Below, in pieces: positions 19,258 through 30,189 of a DNA stretch of 64,000 nt. Under the pieces are notes generated by a model that ran no database searches, was not told the DNA's origin, and worked only from the letters and a program-made list of their open reading frames with translations. A program made the translations under genes and the position numbers. The stretch comes from Chara braunii (taxonomy: Eukaryota > Streptophyta > Charophyceae > Charales > Characeae). Position 1 is the stretch's first letter. The number at the start of each line of letters is the position of its first letter. The stretch lies in assembly GCA_003427395.1 (NCBI GenBank), contig BFEA01000341.1, forward strand, positions 1,125,447 to 1,189,446, given 5' to 3'.

Positions 19258-20610
19258 CCTCAAGAAGTGCCTGATTTCAGAAGGGCCGATGGATTGCTGT
19301 TGGAGAAGACTGATGTGCATGATAGGCTTTGCATACCGTGTAGTGAAGAGGCATGCAGTCTGATCGTAGGGGAATGCCATGATATTGAAGGCCACTTTGG
19401 TTGGGGGAAGACCTCTGGTAGCCTACTCAGATCCTACACGTGGCCAGGCATGAAGCATGATTGCCTCACCTACATCCAAGGCTGCCAAGCATGTCAGAGG
19501 AACAAGAGTTTTACACAGCCTCCCCGTGGACTGTTGAAGCCCCTACCTATCCCATTCGTCCGCGATGAAGTTGTATCTATCGATTTTGTGGACACTAAGG
19601 TCAAGAGTAGTAGTGGGAAGAGTCAGGTTATGTACCACTACCTGCTGAACGAAGACAAATGTGGTCATCAAAGAGTTCTTTAACCACTGGGTCAAGGATT
19701 ATGGTCATCCGTCGAGTATCGACAGAGATCGAGACACCCGGTTTATAGGGGAACAATGGCATCAACTAATGACACTCTACGAATCTAAGTTAGCTATGTT
19801 ATTTGGAGGCCATCCCGAGATAAATGGCTAGGCCGAGCAAATGAATAAGATTCTACAAAAGTACTGCATATGTACATTAGATTAGACCAGGTAGATCGGG
19901 ATGAGCATCTTCCCGAAGTTGCTAGAGCATATAACAATTTGGTTCACCTAGCTGCCTTGCGGATCCTGAATGAGCCGCATAGAGGCTAGAGTCCCCGAGG
20001 CCCCTTAGACTGCTTGAATCCGGATCAGATCCAAAGGTTGTCACTTGGGATACGTGAGTTTGCCATTCAGTATGAAAAGGATGTGCAACGTGTGGTTGAG
20101 AACATTCGGAAGGCCCAACATCAGATGATGGAACAAGTGAACAAATCACAATTTGCGATAGGTAACCTTGTCTAGGTCAAGTCTAAACAGTTTATCCCCG
20201 AGGACGGGATTTCGCAGAAGTTGCTACCTGCCTACAAAGGGTCGTGGGGAGTGCTAAATGTGAAAGGTGACGTAGATGGACCGTCATACACCATGGAGAT
20301 TCCACCCCATTTGCATACCTATCCTGTTTTTCATGCTTCTAAGCTTCTTCCCTGTATGACTAATGATGCCTTTCCCTCATACAAATGTATGATTCGACTT
20401 GATATGGTTGAAAGACATGATCTGGCGAAAATTGAAATTGAGGATACCCTTCGTGCAGGTCATAGAGGGAGACCGCAAAGACAATATAAGGTCATATATG
20501 CTTATTAGGATCCCAACGAAGATCGCTGGTTCACCATGGATAAGTTCGTTTAGACAGCTCCACATATAGTGTCATACTACGAGCGAGCACAAAGAGGGTT
20601 GAACGTCTAA
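19258..20610 (+). pseudogene. Gypsy element A: integrase and chromodomain-like end
   Basis: HHCC zinc module (CHDIEGHFG ... CQACQRNK) at about 19375-19505, catalytic-core start VVSIDFVDT (19570), a frameshift/deletion near 19655, then the second and third acidic-motif regions (SSIDRDRDTRF, HPEINGxAEQMNKIL; TAG inside at 19831). The integrase C-terminal region ends HLHTYPVFHASKLLPC (20311-20355), and a degenerate chromodomain-like tail (about 20400-20590) contains two stops. This tail places it with chromoviruses. Expected to target insertion in an intact element. Confidence 0.75.
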
Positions 20611-20869
20611 TGATGGTTTAAATGCTGACTTTTTTCGAAGGACCGCGAAATTAGGTCGGCGAGAGTGAATGGATTCACGCTGCAAGATTTTCGAGTCCCG
20701 GTTACAGGGTCTTGAATCATCCCAGTCCAAGGCCCCATAGATTACAACCTTAGGGCTTGTAGGATTAGGCATCGGAGATTGGTAGTCCACAATACCGTAC
20801 AACACCTATAGGAGCACGTCACTTCCGCGAAAGTCCAGTTTTGCAGCAGCCTCACTAAAAGGTTCATGT
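20611..20869. other. Possible 3' end/LTR of element A
   Basis: Follows the pol relic directly. No LTR boundaries could be proved and no second copy was found nearby. Confidence 0.3.
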
Positions 20870-21052
20870 TGCTCGGTAACCCAACTGGCATGCTGCAACT
20901 GTCTGATACCCCACATACGGAAAATGACTAAAGTAGGCCTCACATGGATATTCAGACCCACCTTCACTTTAGTGCGGGCAGAATGCTTGCTGGGGGCTAC
21001 AGGCCATGTCTGTGAAGGCCCCGTGAGGGCCCGGTCCTCGCATTCCATCCCC
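20870..21052 (+). repeat. GC-rich dispersed repeat (family G), 3' fragment
   Basis: Matches the last 180 bp of the 36.5-kb copy: GCTGCAACTGTCTGATACCC, TGCTTGCTGGGGGCTAC, GGCCCCGTGAGGGC and a CCTCGCAT end. It abuts the stop codon of the minus-strand chromodomain relic. Confidence 0.65.
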
Positions 21053-21595
21053 TTAGCTTCGAAACTCCACTAAGATGCTTCTCCGTTCATATTCAGCCAT
21101 GATCTGAGGTGTTGTTCTGACAAGCGTCTCTCTTGTGAACCATCGATATTCCTTTATATCCGTATGATGCCGGAATCTGATTCGGTACTCCCTTGTAGGT
21201 TTGGTCGGTCTTCCCCTGCCCACAAACTTGGGAACAGGCAAGTCTCTATGTTCCAAAATGTCATCGACGTCCATGGTTGGGGGAAGCATTGATCTCCTTT
21301 ATGGGCATTGATCTGTCCCAGCGAAAGGTGCAAGCTGAAGCGTGAAATACAGGGTAAGTGTGTAGATGACCAGGGATTCCTATGACGTACGTGGGACAAT
21401 CCATATCACTACCCACAATATCTAGGACTTCCCATGGACCGAAATACTGCGGCATTAGCTTTCTAGAGATTTCGAACTCTTCTCCCGACTCGTTAGGCCC
21501 TTAACCATACATATTCCCCACCTGAAATGTGGATTGTCGTCTGTGTTTATTCTCGGAGGCAATCATTGTCTCTTGATATTTTGTGTTGATAAACT
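21053..21595 (-). pseudogene. Gypsy element B: integrase C-terminus and chromodomain
   Basis: Minus strand. The integrase C-terminal module (MPQYFGPWEVLDIVG ... HLHTYPVFHAS, about 21455-21330) is followed by a chromodomain-like segment (MDVDDILEHRDLPVPKF ... EYRWFTRETLVR, about 21274-21110). It is fused upstream, at about 21590, straight to RT, so RNase H and the integrase core are deleted. Confidence 0.75.
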
Positions 21596-22396
21596 TACTA
21601 AAGATGACTATATCGTACAGGTAAACGACGATGAACTTATTTGAGTAGTCATGAAAGACCCTATTCATGGAATGCTGGAATGTCCACGGTGCATTTGCCC
21701 AAAGGCATCACCACAAACTCGTACACACTGTACCTGGTCTGAAATGCGGGCGCATTGCAAAGGCCAAAAGGCATCACCACAAACTCGTACACACCGTACC
21801 TGGTCTAGAATGTGGTGTTTGCTGATTCTCCGGTCTAATGGCAATTTGATGGTAGTTGAACTTAGATCTGCGGGGTAGAGGCTTGGTGTTCTTAACGGTG
21901 ACGACATTGAGGCCTCTATGGTCAACGCACATCCTTAATGATCCCCCCTTTCTCGAACAAATAGTACTAGGCCGAATCCAACCCTTCTCTGTGAGCCCTT
22001 TCAATTGCCGTCGGTGAGCCCTTTCAATTGTCGTCGGAGTTCGTCCAACTTGGTCGGGGCCATCCTATAGATTTTTCCCTTTGGTGTGTTACTTGGGAGA
22101 ATCTCTATGACGTGGACAACTTCCCTAACAACGACTCCTGCAGGCTTCAGATCAGGGTACTTAGCAACTATCCCTGAGGGTGATTTAACGGCCTCCCCTT
22201 TCTCAGAGACAAAGACTAAGTACATACCCTCCTCTTGGTTTTGTTTATAATAATTGTAAAACGCAAACGTACTTAGCAACTGTCTCTGGGGGTAAAACAT
22301 ATCAGGGTACTTAGCAACTATCTCTGGGGTTGATTTAACGGCCTCCCCTTCCTCAGAGACAAAGAGTAAGTACATACCCTCCTCTTGGTTCTGTTT
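21596..22396 (-). pseudogene. Gypsy element B: reverse transcriptase N-half, mutated
   Basis: Minus strand. Pre-RT linker with EGMYLVFVSEKGEAVKS and AKYPDL, then [20 protein letters not shown], a second [13 protein letters not shown] start, and [20 protein letters not shown]. The catalytic YxDD box reads YLYD (21612-21623), so one essential Asp is lost. A 66-bp in-frame tandem duplication (TACGAGTTTGTGGTGATGCC at about 21701-21766 and 21767-21832) and a roughly 155-bp duplication of the linker (22140-22390) are present. Confidence 0.75.
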
Positions 22397-22700
22397 CTTC
22401 CCTATACTACTAAAGCAAAACGCGGTCCTCGCGTGGGGCCCAGCAAAAACGGGGTTCCCCCGCGCGGTGGAGCCAACCACGGGACGGGCGAGGTGCAGGG
22501 GGAAAAAGGGCAGGGCCGGTGACAGGCAGTGGCGAAGGGGAAAAAGGGCAGGGCCGGTGATAGGCAGTGCCGAAGGGAAAACCGGTAGAAGAGGCGCCGA
22601 GGGCTGGAGAAGAGCAAGGGGACGGGCCGATGAGGTCGCGGTCGTGGACGTGGAGCGTCGCGTGCGTCGCGAGCACGCAGCAGAAACGAGGGCACGACAA

Positions 22701-22783
<83 letters not shown>

Positions 22784-22784
22784 A

Positions 22785-23047
22785 CGATTCATTACGATTT
22801 TGCTAAAAAAGTGGCAGTGTATATTTCCACGATTCAGCGGAAGATTCATTCCGTTTTTGCTCATCTTATCGATGGAATGTGTGTGTGTGTGTGTGTATGT
22901 GTGAGAGAGAGAGAGAGAGAGAGTGAGAGAGAGTCGATAAGCCGCACGCTACTTGGATCGATAGAATGAGCAAATCAAAAAGTGGCAGTGTATATTTCCA
23001 CGTTTCAGCAGAAGATTCGTTTCGTTTTTGCTCATCCTATAGATCGA

Positions 23048-23080
<33 letters not shown>

Positions 23081-23139
23081 NNNNNNNNNNNNNNNNNNNN
23101 NNNNNNNNNNNNNNNNNNNNNNNNNNNNNNNNNNNNNNN

Positions 23140-23187
<48 letters not shown>

Positions 23188-23491
23188 CTTGGATCGATAG
23201 AATGAGCAAATCAAAAGTGGCAGTGTATATTTTCGCGTTTCGGCGGAAGATTCATTTCGTTTTTGCTCATCCTATCGATGGAATGTGTGTGTGTGTGTGT
23301 GTGTGTGTGGAGAGAGAGAGAGAGAGAGAGAGAGACGACAACTCTCCAACCTTGGCGGACAGCTAAGTCTCCAACCTGCGCCTCGCCGCACGGTACTTGG
23401 ATCGATAGAATGGGCAAATTGAAAAGTGGCAGTGTATATTTCCACGTTTCAGCGGAAGATTCATTCCGTTTTTGCTCATCCTATCGATGGA

Positions 23492-23560
<69 letters not shown>

Positions 23561-23725
23561 CCTATAAGTCTCCAACCTCGGCCGACAGCTAAGTCTCCAG
23601 CCCCACGGCTCGCCGCACGCTACTTGGATCGATAGAACGAGCAAAGCAAAAACCGACAGTGTATATTTCCCCGTTTCAGCAGAAGATGCACTCCGATTTT
23701 GCTCATCCTATTGATGGAATGTGTG
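22785..23725 (+). repeat. Five-unit array of the nested-palindrome core with a second arm type
   Basis: Units at about 22785, 22956, 23192, 23400 and 23628. Each has GTGGCAGTGTATATTTCC, CAGCGGAAGATTCATT and TTTTTGCTCATCCTATCGAT. In all but the first, the left arm ATCGATAGAATGAGCAAA is the reverse complement of the right arm with one mismatch. These arms are unrelated to the GAGGGCCTCGCC arms found elsewhere around the same core. Units are separated by (TG)n then (GA)n tracts and a short CCAACCT..CGCCGCAC..TACTTGG spacer. Confidence 0.75.
23081..23139. other. Assembly gap (59 N) inside (TG)n
   Basis: Run of N flanked on both sides by TG repeats. True length unknown. Confidence 0.95.
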
Positions 23726-23750
23726 TGTGAGACGTTCATGATTCGACCAA

Positions 23751-23912
23751 AGAGAGAGAGAGAGAGAGAGACGTTCATGATTCGACCAAGGAGAGAGAGA
23801 GAGAGAGAAGACTGCAGCGCGGCCGGATGTGAGTGCGCAGGTACAGAGAGAGAGAGAGAGAGAGAGAGAGCAGACGACAAGCACCGACACCCGCCAAGTA
23901 CAACGCGGGAAG

Positions 23913-23978
<66 letters not shown>

Positions 23979-24040
23979 GACGACAAGCACTGATGCCCGC
24001 CAAGCACAACACAGGAAGAAACGAAGAGAGAGAGAGAGAC
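23751..24040 (+). repeat. (GA)n tracts with ACAAGCACxGAxxCCCGCCAA repeats
   Basis: Six (GA)n tracts. GACGTTCATGATTCGACCAA occurs twice (23732 and 23771), and GACGACAAGCACCGA.. / ..CGCCAAG-ACAAC occurs twice. Poly-Ser/Leu and poly-Glu/Arg frames here are artefacts of the dinucleotide repeat. Confidence 0.8.
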
Positions 24041-24112
24041 GTGAAACAAAAATAAAACGCCATCAGCGAGTGTTGCTGTGCGCCACGACGTGGTCGTGGC
24101 GGGGTCCACTTG

Positions 24113-24620
24113 TTATAATAATTGTAAAACGCAGATGCACACATGCACCTGTAGGAGTCAACAAACCTGCTAGCTCTATACTTAGCTAGTCTAACGGTCC
24201 TCCCATTAGGCAACACGTGCTTGAGCACTTTCCGGTCCCAGTCAAACTGGGGCTTGGCAACCTCGAGGTAATACATACCTAACAACATATCAAATGGTAA
24301 GTTGTTGCTAACTAGGAACGAAATCTTATGATGAATTTTTCCACCTCGATAAGAGAAGGTGCAGACCACGTCCTTAACGTAGTCCATTATAATCATGCAC
24401 TCTTTGTTGGCTAGAGTAGATGCTACAGGTCTCCGATCCCCTAGGCGCTGTCTCTCAACGCAGTCGCGACTTATGATGAAGTTTTGCGTGGAGCTGATGT
24501 CGCCCCGAGTACCCTTACAAGGGTATTTGTGATCATTCTTGCATCTCACAGAAGATGCATTTTTGATGGTATATGAGAGGGTGTCCCATTTCGGCGTAAC
24601 CACAACCGACTTCTAAGTTG
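24113..24620 (-). pseudogene. Gypsy element B: protease region
   Basis: Minus strand frame from about 24603 to 24113. It has SSTQNFIISRDCVE after a garbled active site (the expected DSG is not there), then NNLPFDMLLGMYYLEVAKPQ and WDRKVLKHVLPNGRTVRL, and ends FYNYY where the Helitron-like insertion begins. The closely similar protease at 56.1 kb confirms the identity. Non-functional. Confidence 0.75.
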
Positions 24621-25555
24621 GGAATGGCAGGCGAGCAGTTGATCAGATTAGAGAGTGTGGGGGGGTGCACTTCGAGGGCACGCATGAGTTATAGGCGAAT
24701 GTCTGGTTATATAATGTGAGCTAGACGTGTTGGGCGATTACCGCGCCTGAGTAGTGGAGCTAGGGGAGGGTTGTGACGTGACTAAAATTGCGCTCGCAGA
24801 GTGCGTTCGTCTTGAGACTGACATTTGATGGTCGAGGTTAGGATTTTAGTCATCAAAACCATTGGCTTACCTGAGACGGCATTAGGGTCCGCGTTGTGCG
24901 AAGTACGTGAGCTCCTAGGATGGTCGTGTTTTCGTCCACGGTAGAAGCTGTGGGCGGCACTTGAGAGGGTCGGTGTAAGAAAGGGGCAGTATGAATGGAA
25001 GTCAGGGGTTTTCTCGACATTTGTAATAAAAGTACGACCTTCGGGAGAGGTGGCCTACTGAGAAAGTTGGAGTTTGTATACAAAGCAGCGCGTTTGTGTA
25101 GCATGCACAACAGTGAGAGGTCAAACTAACCTCTTCATGCAGCAGGGGCTGTCTAGGAAATGTAGAAATGGCCGGTGTGCCAAAATACGGCCTTTAGTGC
25201 AGTCCGGCAGGCCTAGGCCTGAATCGGATGCCTATATAATCAAGATTGGGTCTCCTACACCCAACCTTGGGCCTAGCACTTTTGGTTATGATGTTGGACT
25301 TTCAAGCTGGAGATTTGGGGATCGAGGCCAGTTGCTGGCGACGAGGGAGCTTTAGAGCACGAGGAGTCGTCGAGGGAGTGAGGGTCTGCTAGGTTATCCC
25401 CCTTGATTTTTGCGGTTCTGTCCTACTCACGGGCCCGATTGGTAGGACCAAGCGCAGTGGTCCGCCCTCTCTTGTCCCTCCTCCAATGTTCCTTATTTCT
25501 TATTATTCTTATTGATTTTTATTATTGTTATTATTTAGTTAACTTAGCTTTAATA

Positions 25556-25595
<40 letters not shown>

Positions 25596-25769
25596 TGGGA
25601 CAATTTCAGTACCAGTTATGTGTAGAAGTCGAGGTAGCAGTCCCCTACAAATGAACCTGGCATGGGTTCGAAGCACGTGTGTTAGGCCAAGTCTGTCCTA
25701 AAGGCGTTTTTTGACCACCAAACAACGCTATAAGACACTGTGGTCTACAGTAGGGAGTTTGGCCTGAGA
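24621..25769. other. Non-genic stretch
   Basis: No product recognised. (ATT)n microsatellite at about 25559-25594. The stretch may include LTR sequence of one of the two flanking gypsy relics, but no paired copy was found. Confidence 0.4.
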
Positions 25770-26225
25770 GGAGTAGAGTTTCAGAAGAGAAGTGTTGTTG
25801 TAATGCGTGCGAGGACGACCATCAGCAGTTTAGATGCAAGAATGTGAAAGTCTCTAAAGTTTTTTTGCACAAAGGTGGTTTTGGGGGATCTTCCGCCTAG
25901 GGTGGTGCTTCTACGAGCACGACCCAGGGAAACACATCTGGCCAGTAGAAGTTCTAACTGCTTCTACTCATGTTGAAGTGGTTGGTATACCTTCACCACT
26001 TCAGGAGTTGGCCGAAGCTATTGACTCATTAATCACCCCACAGACACATCTTAACCAAACGACACTTTGTTTGTTGGATGTGTCTGAAGCCTTAGAAGAC
26101 TTAGAAACCGAGTGGTCGACAAGGGACCCTCGTGAGTCTTGGGTGACACTGTCAAGACGTCCTAAGGGGGAACATTTCATTGTGAAAGTCAGTGTAGGTG
26201 GCCGCAAATGTGGTGCCTTCATAAT
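25770..26225 (+). pseudogene. Gypsy element C: gag knuckle to protease start
   Basis: Starts with a degenerate zinc knuckle (CNACEDDHQQFRC, about 25798-25840). It continues through LDVSEALEDLETEWSTRDPR and PKGEHFIVKVSVGGRKCGAF (to about 26222), which parallels 56080-56230. It stops exactly where the protease active site should begin, at the boundary of the GC-rich palindromic element that follows. Confidence 0.7.
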
Positions 26226-26227
26226 AG

Positions 26228-26470
26228 TCCATACCATACTTGCAAGTAGACGGAACGGACGAGCGTCCGGCCCGGTCCGCTTTGCAGCGTGCGGCACCCT
26301 CCCCCTGGACCGGACGGACCCGGACCGGACTGGACGGGGACATTTTTTTTTTTTTTGGGGGGGGGGGTGTAACTGGTCGTCGGGCGCACATTCGTGCGCC
26401 GCGCAGGTCCGATCCGACGGTTTGTCGCACATGCGGAACCGGCCGGACGGCGTCCGCTTGCAAGTATGGT
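26228..26470. mobile_element. GC-rich MITE with terminal inverted repeats
   Basis: ACCATACTTGCAAG at 26233 and its exact reverse complement CTTGCAAGTATGGT at about 26457-26470. The arms continue imperfectly through GGACG..GTCCGGCC..GGTCCGC for about 45 bp. The interior holds CCGGAC repeats, T15 and G11. It truncates gypsy element C. No clear target duplication beyond CAT on each side. Confidence 0.65.
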
Positions 26471-27394
26471 TCATAGACATTGTCCAACGCATCGATCTCG
26501 CTGGGGGACCCTCCCGAGTGCGTCACGCTGGATTTTGCAGGACTTCGTCGTAGAGCGTTTTCCGCTCCAGCCGAGTGCGCCAACCATACCTCTCACGCAC
26601 CCATATTATAGGATAGGGTTACGTAAGGCACAACTTACCTCCACCCGCGGGAGCTGTCACCATCCCTTGGGTGCGTGTATCCCCCTCGAGCTACTGAACC
26701 ACATGCAAAGGCTTTTCGTATGCAATAGCAGAGGTGGCCCGACTGAGGGCGTTTCTCGTTCGACGTAGCATAGGGGGTATGTGCGGTCCTACGCCTCTAT
26801 CGGACCCGCACGCGAACCAACGCATTGTGGGGCTGGAGTCCCAAGCACGACTCGTCGTTGGTCAACTGGGGCGCATTCCGCTTACCACGCATTACACCAC
26901 ACTAAAAATAATACAATTAAATACACACACAAAAACAAAACAAATCACTCCTGGCCCCTTCAGCATCCGACCCATAACCTTTTAATATGGAAATCGGTTA
27001 GGCATCGCGCGCGAGACTCAAGATAAAATCACACGGACGCAAGGCTTTCTCATACCGACTAGCCAGGCAAACAGTCGCGAACAGTTGCAACGATGGAGGA
27101 CTATGTAGTACCCATAATCGCGCGATCTTGGATAGTCTTGAGGGTCACGTTCGACACTCGAGTGTCGGATGACAGGCGCCTTGAGGGGTTAATCTCTCGA
27201 CGCTAGACAACCGCCAAGGCGGTTGATCACCACACCCTCTTCTACACCCTGTAGAGAGTGGGTGGTACACAGGTTCCAACATGTGGTGGCAGTCAGCTCT
27301 CATGGCCTTGGAGGCAAGCTCCACCATCCAAGGCCTGGAAAAAAATGGGGTTTGACTTTGACGGTAGCCACAAACTCTTAAGGAACATATATAT
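26471..27394. other. Non-genic stretch
   Basis: No gene recognised. A C/A-rich tract at 26880-26950 and an AT-palindromic TATATATG stretch near 27388. Confidence 0.4.
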
Positions 27395-27495
27395 ATGTGG
27401 ATATATATCGTCACAAACAGAACTGCCCGGTAAACCGTAGGCAGAGAGAGAGAAGAGGACAACAAACGAGGGGCTGTGACAAACTGTTTCGTCGT
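27395..27495 (-). repeat. Hammerhead-repeat relic (3' part only)
   Basis: Minus strand: GACGAAACAGTTTGTC (the hammerhead 3' half with an intact GTC triplet) followed by ACAGCCCCTCGTTTGTTGTC, CTACGGTTTACCGGGCAGTT and a GACGATATATAT end, as in R1/R2. The CTGATGA box and stem II are missing, so it is truncated within the ribozyme. Confidence 0.65.
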
Positions 27496-28190
27496 GGATA
27501 TATGTATATATATACCTATATGAGGGGTTATGAAATATGAGACGATCACTTCTCACAATCATTGTGGGATTCCCTGCAACCATTATAGTTATGCTAAGCA
27601 AAGGTAGTTCAAACAGTCAAGCAAAAGTGTGGTATTAGACGATCACTCTCACAACAGTAGTGTGACTTGTCCATCTGAATTCACACAATACTCAGACCAT
27701 CACCAAGCTCAATCCAGGGATCTTATATGCATACCTACGATCACACAGAATTCGAACAACAACATCACGTGCACTAAGGGAGTCAACTTTACCGCTTTCT
27801 GTGACTCACACCCTGCCTTATGCATACAAGCCCCAATCACTTTCCACCATCCCTGAATAAAGGTACTCTATCTTTAAAAATGACCACTTAGAAAAAAATT
27901 TGGGTGAAAATCCCAAGAAAAATAAAAACCCACAAGGGCAAGCTCCTTAGATTTAGATGTAGAAGCAGGCAAGTTTAGTCGTAAACCAACCTGTTATCAA
28001 AAGATCACAGACGAGTGATCAGGCCGAACAGTTCAAACCTTCAATTGAATGTGTAAACCTCCATGACAGTACAGGCCAAAGCGGACCAATACCACATTTA
28101 AGACAAATGGAGGACATGCTCCATGTCATAGCCCAACTCCTCTACTAACTTCTCCATTACCTTCTTCCAACAGGCTTCAAAAGTTATTGA
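27496..28190. other. Non-genic stretch
   Basis: Short frames without recognisable similarity. No structured feature seen. Confidence 0.4.
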
Positions 28191-28410
28191 AAATTTCGAC
28201 AGCATCTCCACTAGACAGGGTGGATTGCCAAATTTTTCCTAGCATAATAATCTAACTCTCCAAATTCTACAAAATTTTGGCATCGCTTCCCGTAGGGAAA
28301 GTGCCTTTTAAGAATTTTCAAGCATCCAAAAATGACCAACTCTTTCATATTTGTAAACATTTCGGCAGCGCTTCCCGTAGGAAAAGGAGACTGCCAAGAT
28401 TTATACAAAG
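28191..28410 (+). repeat. Three imperfect repeats of a GGCAxCGCTTCCCGTAGG unit
   Basis: Segments at about 28193-28240, 28262-28310 and 28350-28400 share AAAxTTTxGGCAxCxxxTCC, CTTCCCGTAGGxAAA and a GCCxxxATTTT end. Period near 75-85 bp. Confidence 0.55.
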
Positions 28411-28764
28411 TTGAAAATGCAAAGACTTGGGACAACTTCTGACACTTACTTGATAGTTAGGATTGGAGATGGTCTACACGACCCTTCCTTAAAGATGGTA
28501 TCGTGAGCTGGCACCAATCCTAACTTTCAATAAGGTCAGTCCTACAATATCCCAAGCTTCCCTCCCATCATCCATCTTACCTACCTATGGCTCCAACACT
28601 CAGTATCTAAAGTGACTAAGCCATCAAGAGATGCCCAAAAACAAGTGTCCCTCAATCAAACATGCATAATCAACACCTCTCTCTCAATCCCACATTTGCT
28701 TTGGCCAAAGTATCATTAATCTCTCAGTTCTTTTAACCCTCAGTAACCCCCCCTTTCTTATGGC

Positions 28765-30000
28765 ATAGGATCAGACCGCCCCAATTTAGGGGTATGCCTG
28801 CCCCGCCTAAGCAAGTGTACGCACAACTAGACTGCCCAAACTTAGGGGTATGCCTAGCTTACATGACTGAAACGTATGTCCAGATTGGCCCAACTTAGGG
28901 GTATGCCTCGCCCAACATAAACTATGAACATAAAGCATATGACCAGACCGCCCCAACTTAGGGGTATACCTGGCTTCTGCCTAACTGACGACATGAGGCA
29001 TAAGGCTACACTGCCCCAACTTAGGGGTATACCTAGTCAACCTTAAATGAAGTCCACGTACGGTATAGGATTAGACTGCCCCAACTTAGGGGTATACCTA
29101 ACCTGCCTAAACAGACACAAACAACGAATGGTCAGACTGCCCCAGCTTAAGGGTGCGTCGAACCTCCATAGCATCACGACAAAAGGCATGCCACTAGGCC
29201 GCCCCAACTTAGAGGTACACCTAGTTTAGCCCATACAATTTAGGATACATAAGGCAATGTGATCGAACCGCCCCAACTTAGGGGTACGCCGGACCTGCCT
29301 AACAAGTTACAGACGACGTATGACTAAGCCGCCCTCACTTAGGGGTACGCTTTAGCCTTCGTAACAACAGTTCAAACAACCACAAATACTTTGAACAAAC
29401 TTCACAACTTTCTTCTTAGCCAGATGGTCAGACCTGCCCAACTTAGGGAGACATTCAACCCTACCTTGTGTTTAAAAGGGAAATAAAGAAGTTTATACTA
29501 ACTTTCTACCCTTTTATGTTATCACGGGCATAGGACTCAAACGCCACAACTTAGGGGTACGTTCAGTCTGCCCGAGTTACCTTCTCATCATACTCTTTAT
29601 TTGCTTTCCTTCTCTTTTTGTTCTACCTGACTTATTGACTGGACCTCCCAACTTAGGGTGCCAGCCTGTCAAATGCAAATATAATATAAAAATATATATA
29701 TATATACGGGTACGCCTAATCTCATGTCGGTGTCGCCCTCAAAATAAAACTCACAGAACTGGGTCTATGCAACTTAGAATATCCCAGTCCTACTTCAGTA
29801 ACCCACAAAAAACATCAGGAATCTGAGCCTTCCCAACTTAGGGCGCCTGTCCTCGTGTTCAGAAACTCCAAAAGAAACAAGTAGCTGGACCATCCAACAT
29901 AGGATAGGCCCTACTCTCAAAAGGTCATACATTCAACCCAGCAGACAAAAATAAAACATAGCACTGAACCCACTTAAATTAGAGGGATTCAGCCTTGGGT
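28765..30000 (+). repeat. Diverged roughly 64-bp minisatellite with a conserved 20-bp box
   Basis: At least 13 units carry CCGCCCCAACTTAGGGGTAC or close variants (about 28773, 28832, 28880, 28945, 29008, 29072, 29136, 29200, 29265, 29328, 29435, 29540, 29645, 29830). Spacing is close to 64 bp for the first ten, then looser. The box changes little while the 40-45 bp between boxes is nearly unalignable by eye. AACTTAGGGG contributes to a regular phase. Non-coding. Confidence 0.8.
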
Positions 30001-30189
30001 TGACCCGGTCAAACACAAGCAAAACACCTTCCTCCCACCTCCCCCCATTCATTATGTCTGAATTCACACAAATAATATGGGTTTTTCAACTCAAAACAAA
30101 CAAAAGTAGTTAGCTCTCTCAATCATACTTGCAGGCAAATAGCAAAAGGTAATATAGATTAGGGCATGGCATCACACGTGTAAAACGAG

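Larger units (their letters stand above)
22396..24112 (+). mobile_element. Helitron-like insertion inside gypsy element B
   Basis: It interrupts the coding sequence of element B between codons that read FYNYY and QNQEEGM. An uninterrupted relative is visible at 56514-56560. The left end has TCTTCCCTATAC and TATACTACTAAAGC, like plant Helitron 5' ends. The right end has a perfect 9-bp hairpin CGCCACGAC-GTG-GTCGTGGCG (24081-24101) 11 nt before the junction, as Helitrons have. The last bases (CACTTG) are not the usual CTRR and the junction is T/T or T/A, not A/T, so class is probable only. No Rep/helicase inside: non-autonomous. The interior is a (TG)n/(GA)n-rich array of core repeats. Confidence 0.6.

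Noticed and set aside
23620-24055. Long Ser/Leu- and Glu/Arg-rich frames
   Set aside because: Direct translations of (GA)n/(TC)n tracts. Only the protease-like part above 24113 is meaningful.
28765-30000. CRISPR-like regular repeats with variable spacers
   Set aside because: The window is clearly eukaryotic (spliced exons, U6, SINEs, gypsy, hAT), the repeats are imperfect and no cas genes exist. Treated as a minisatellite.
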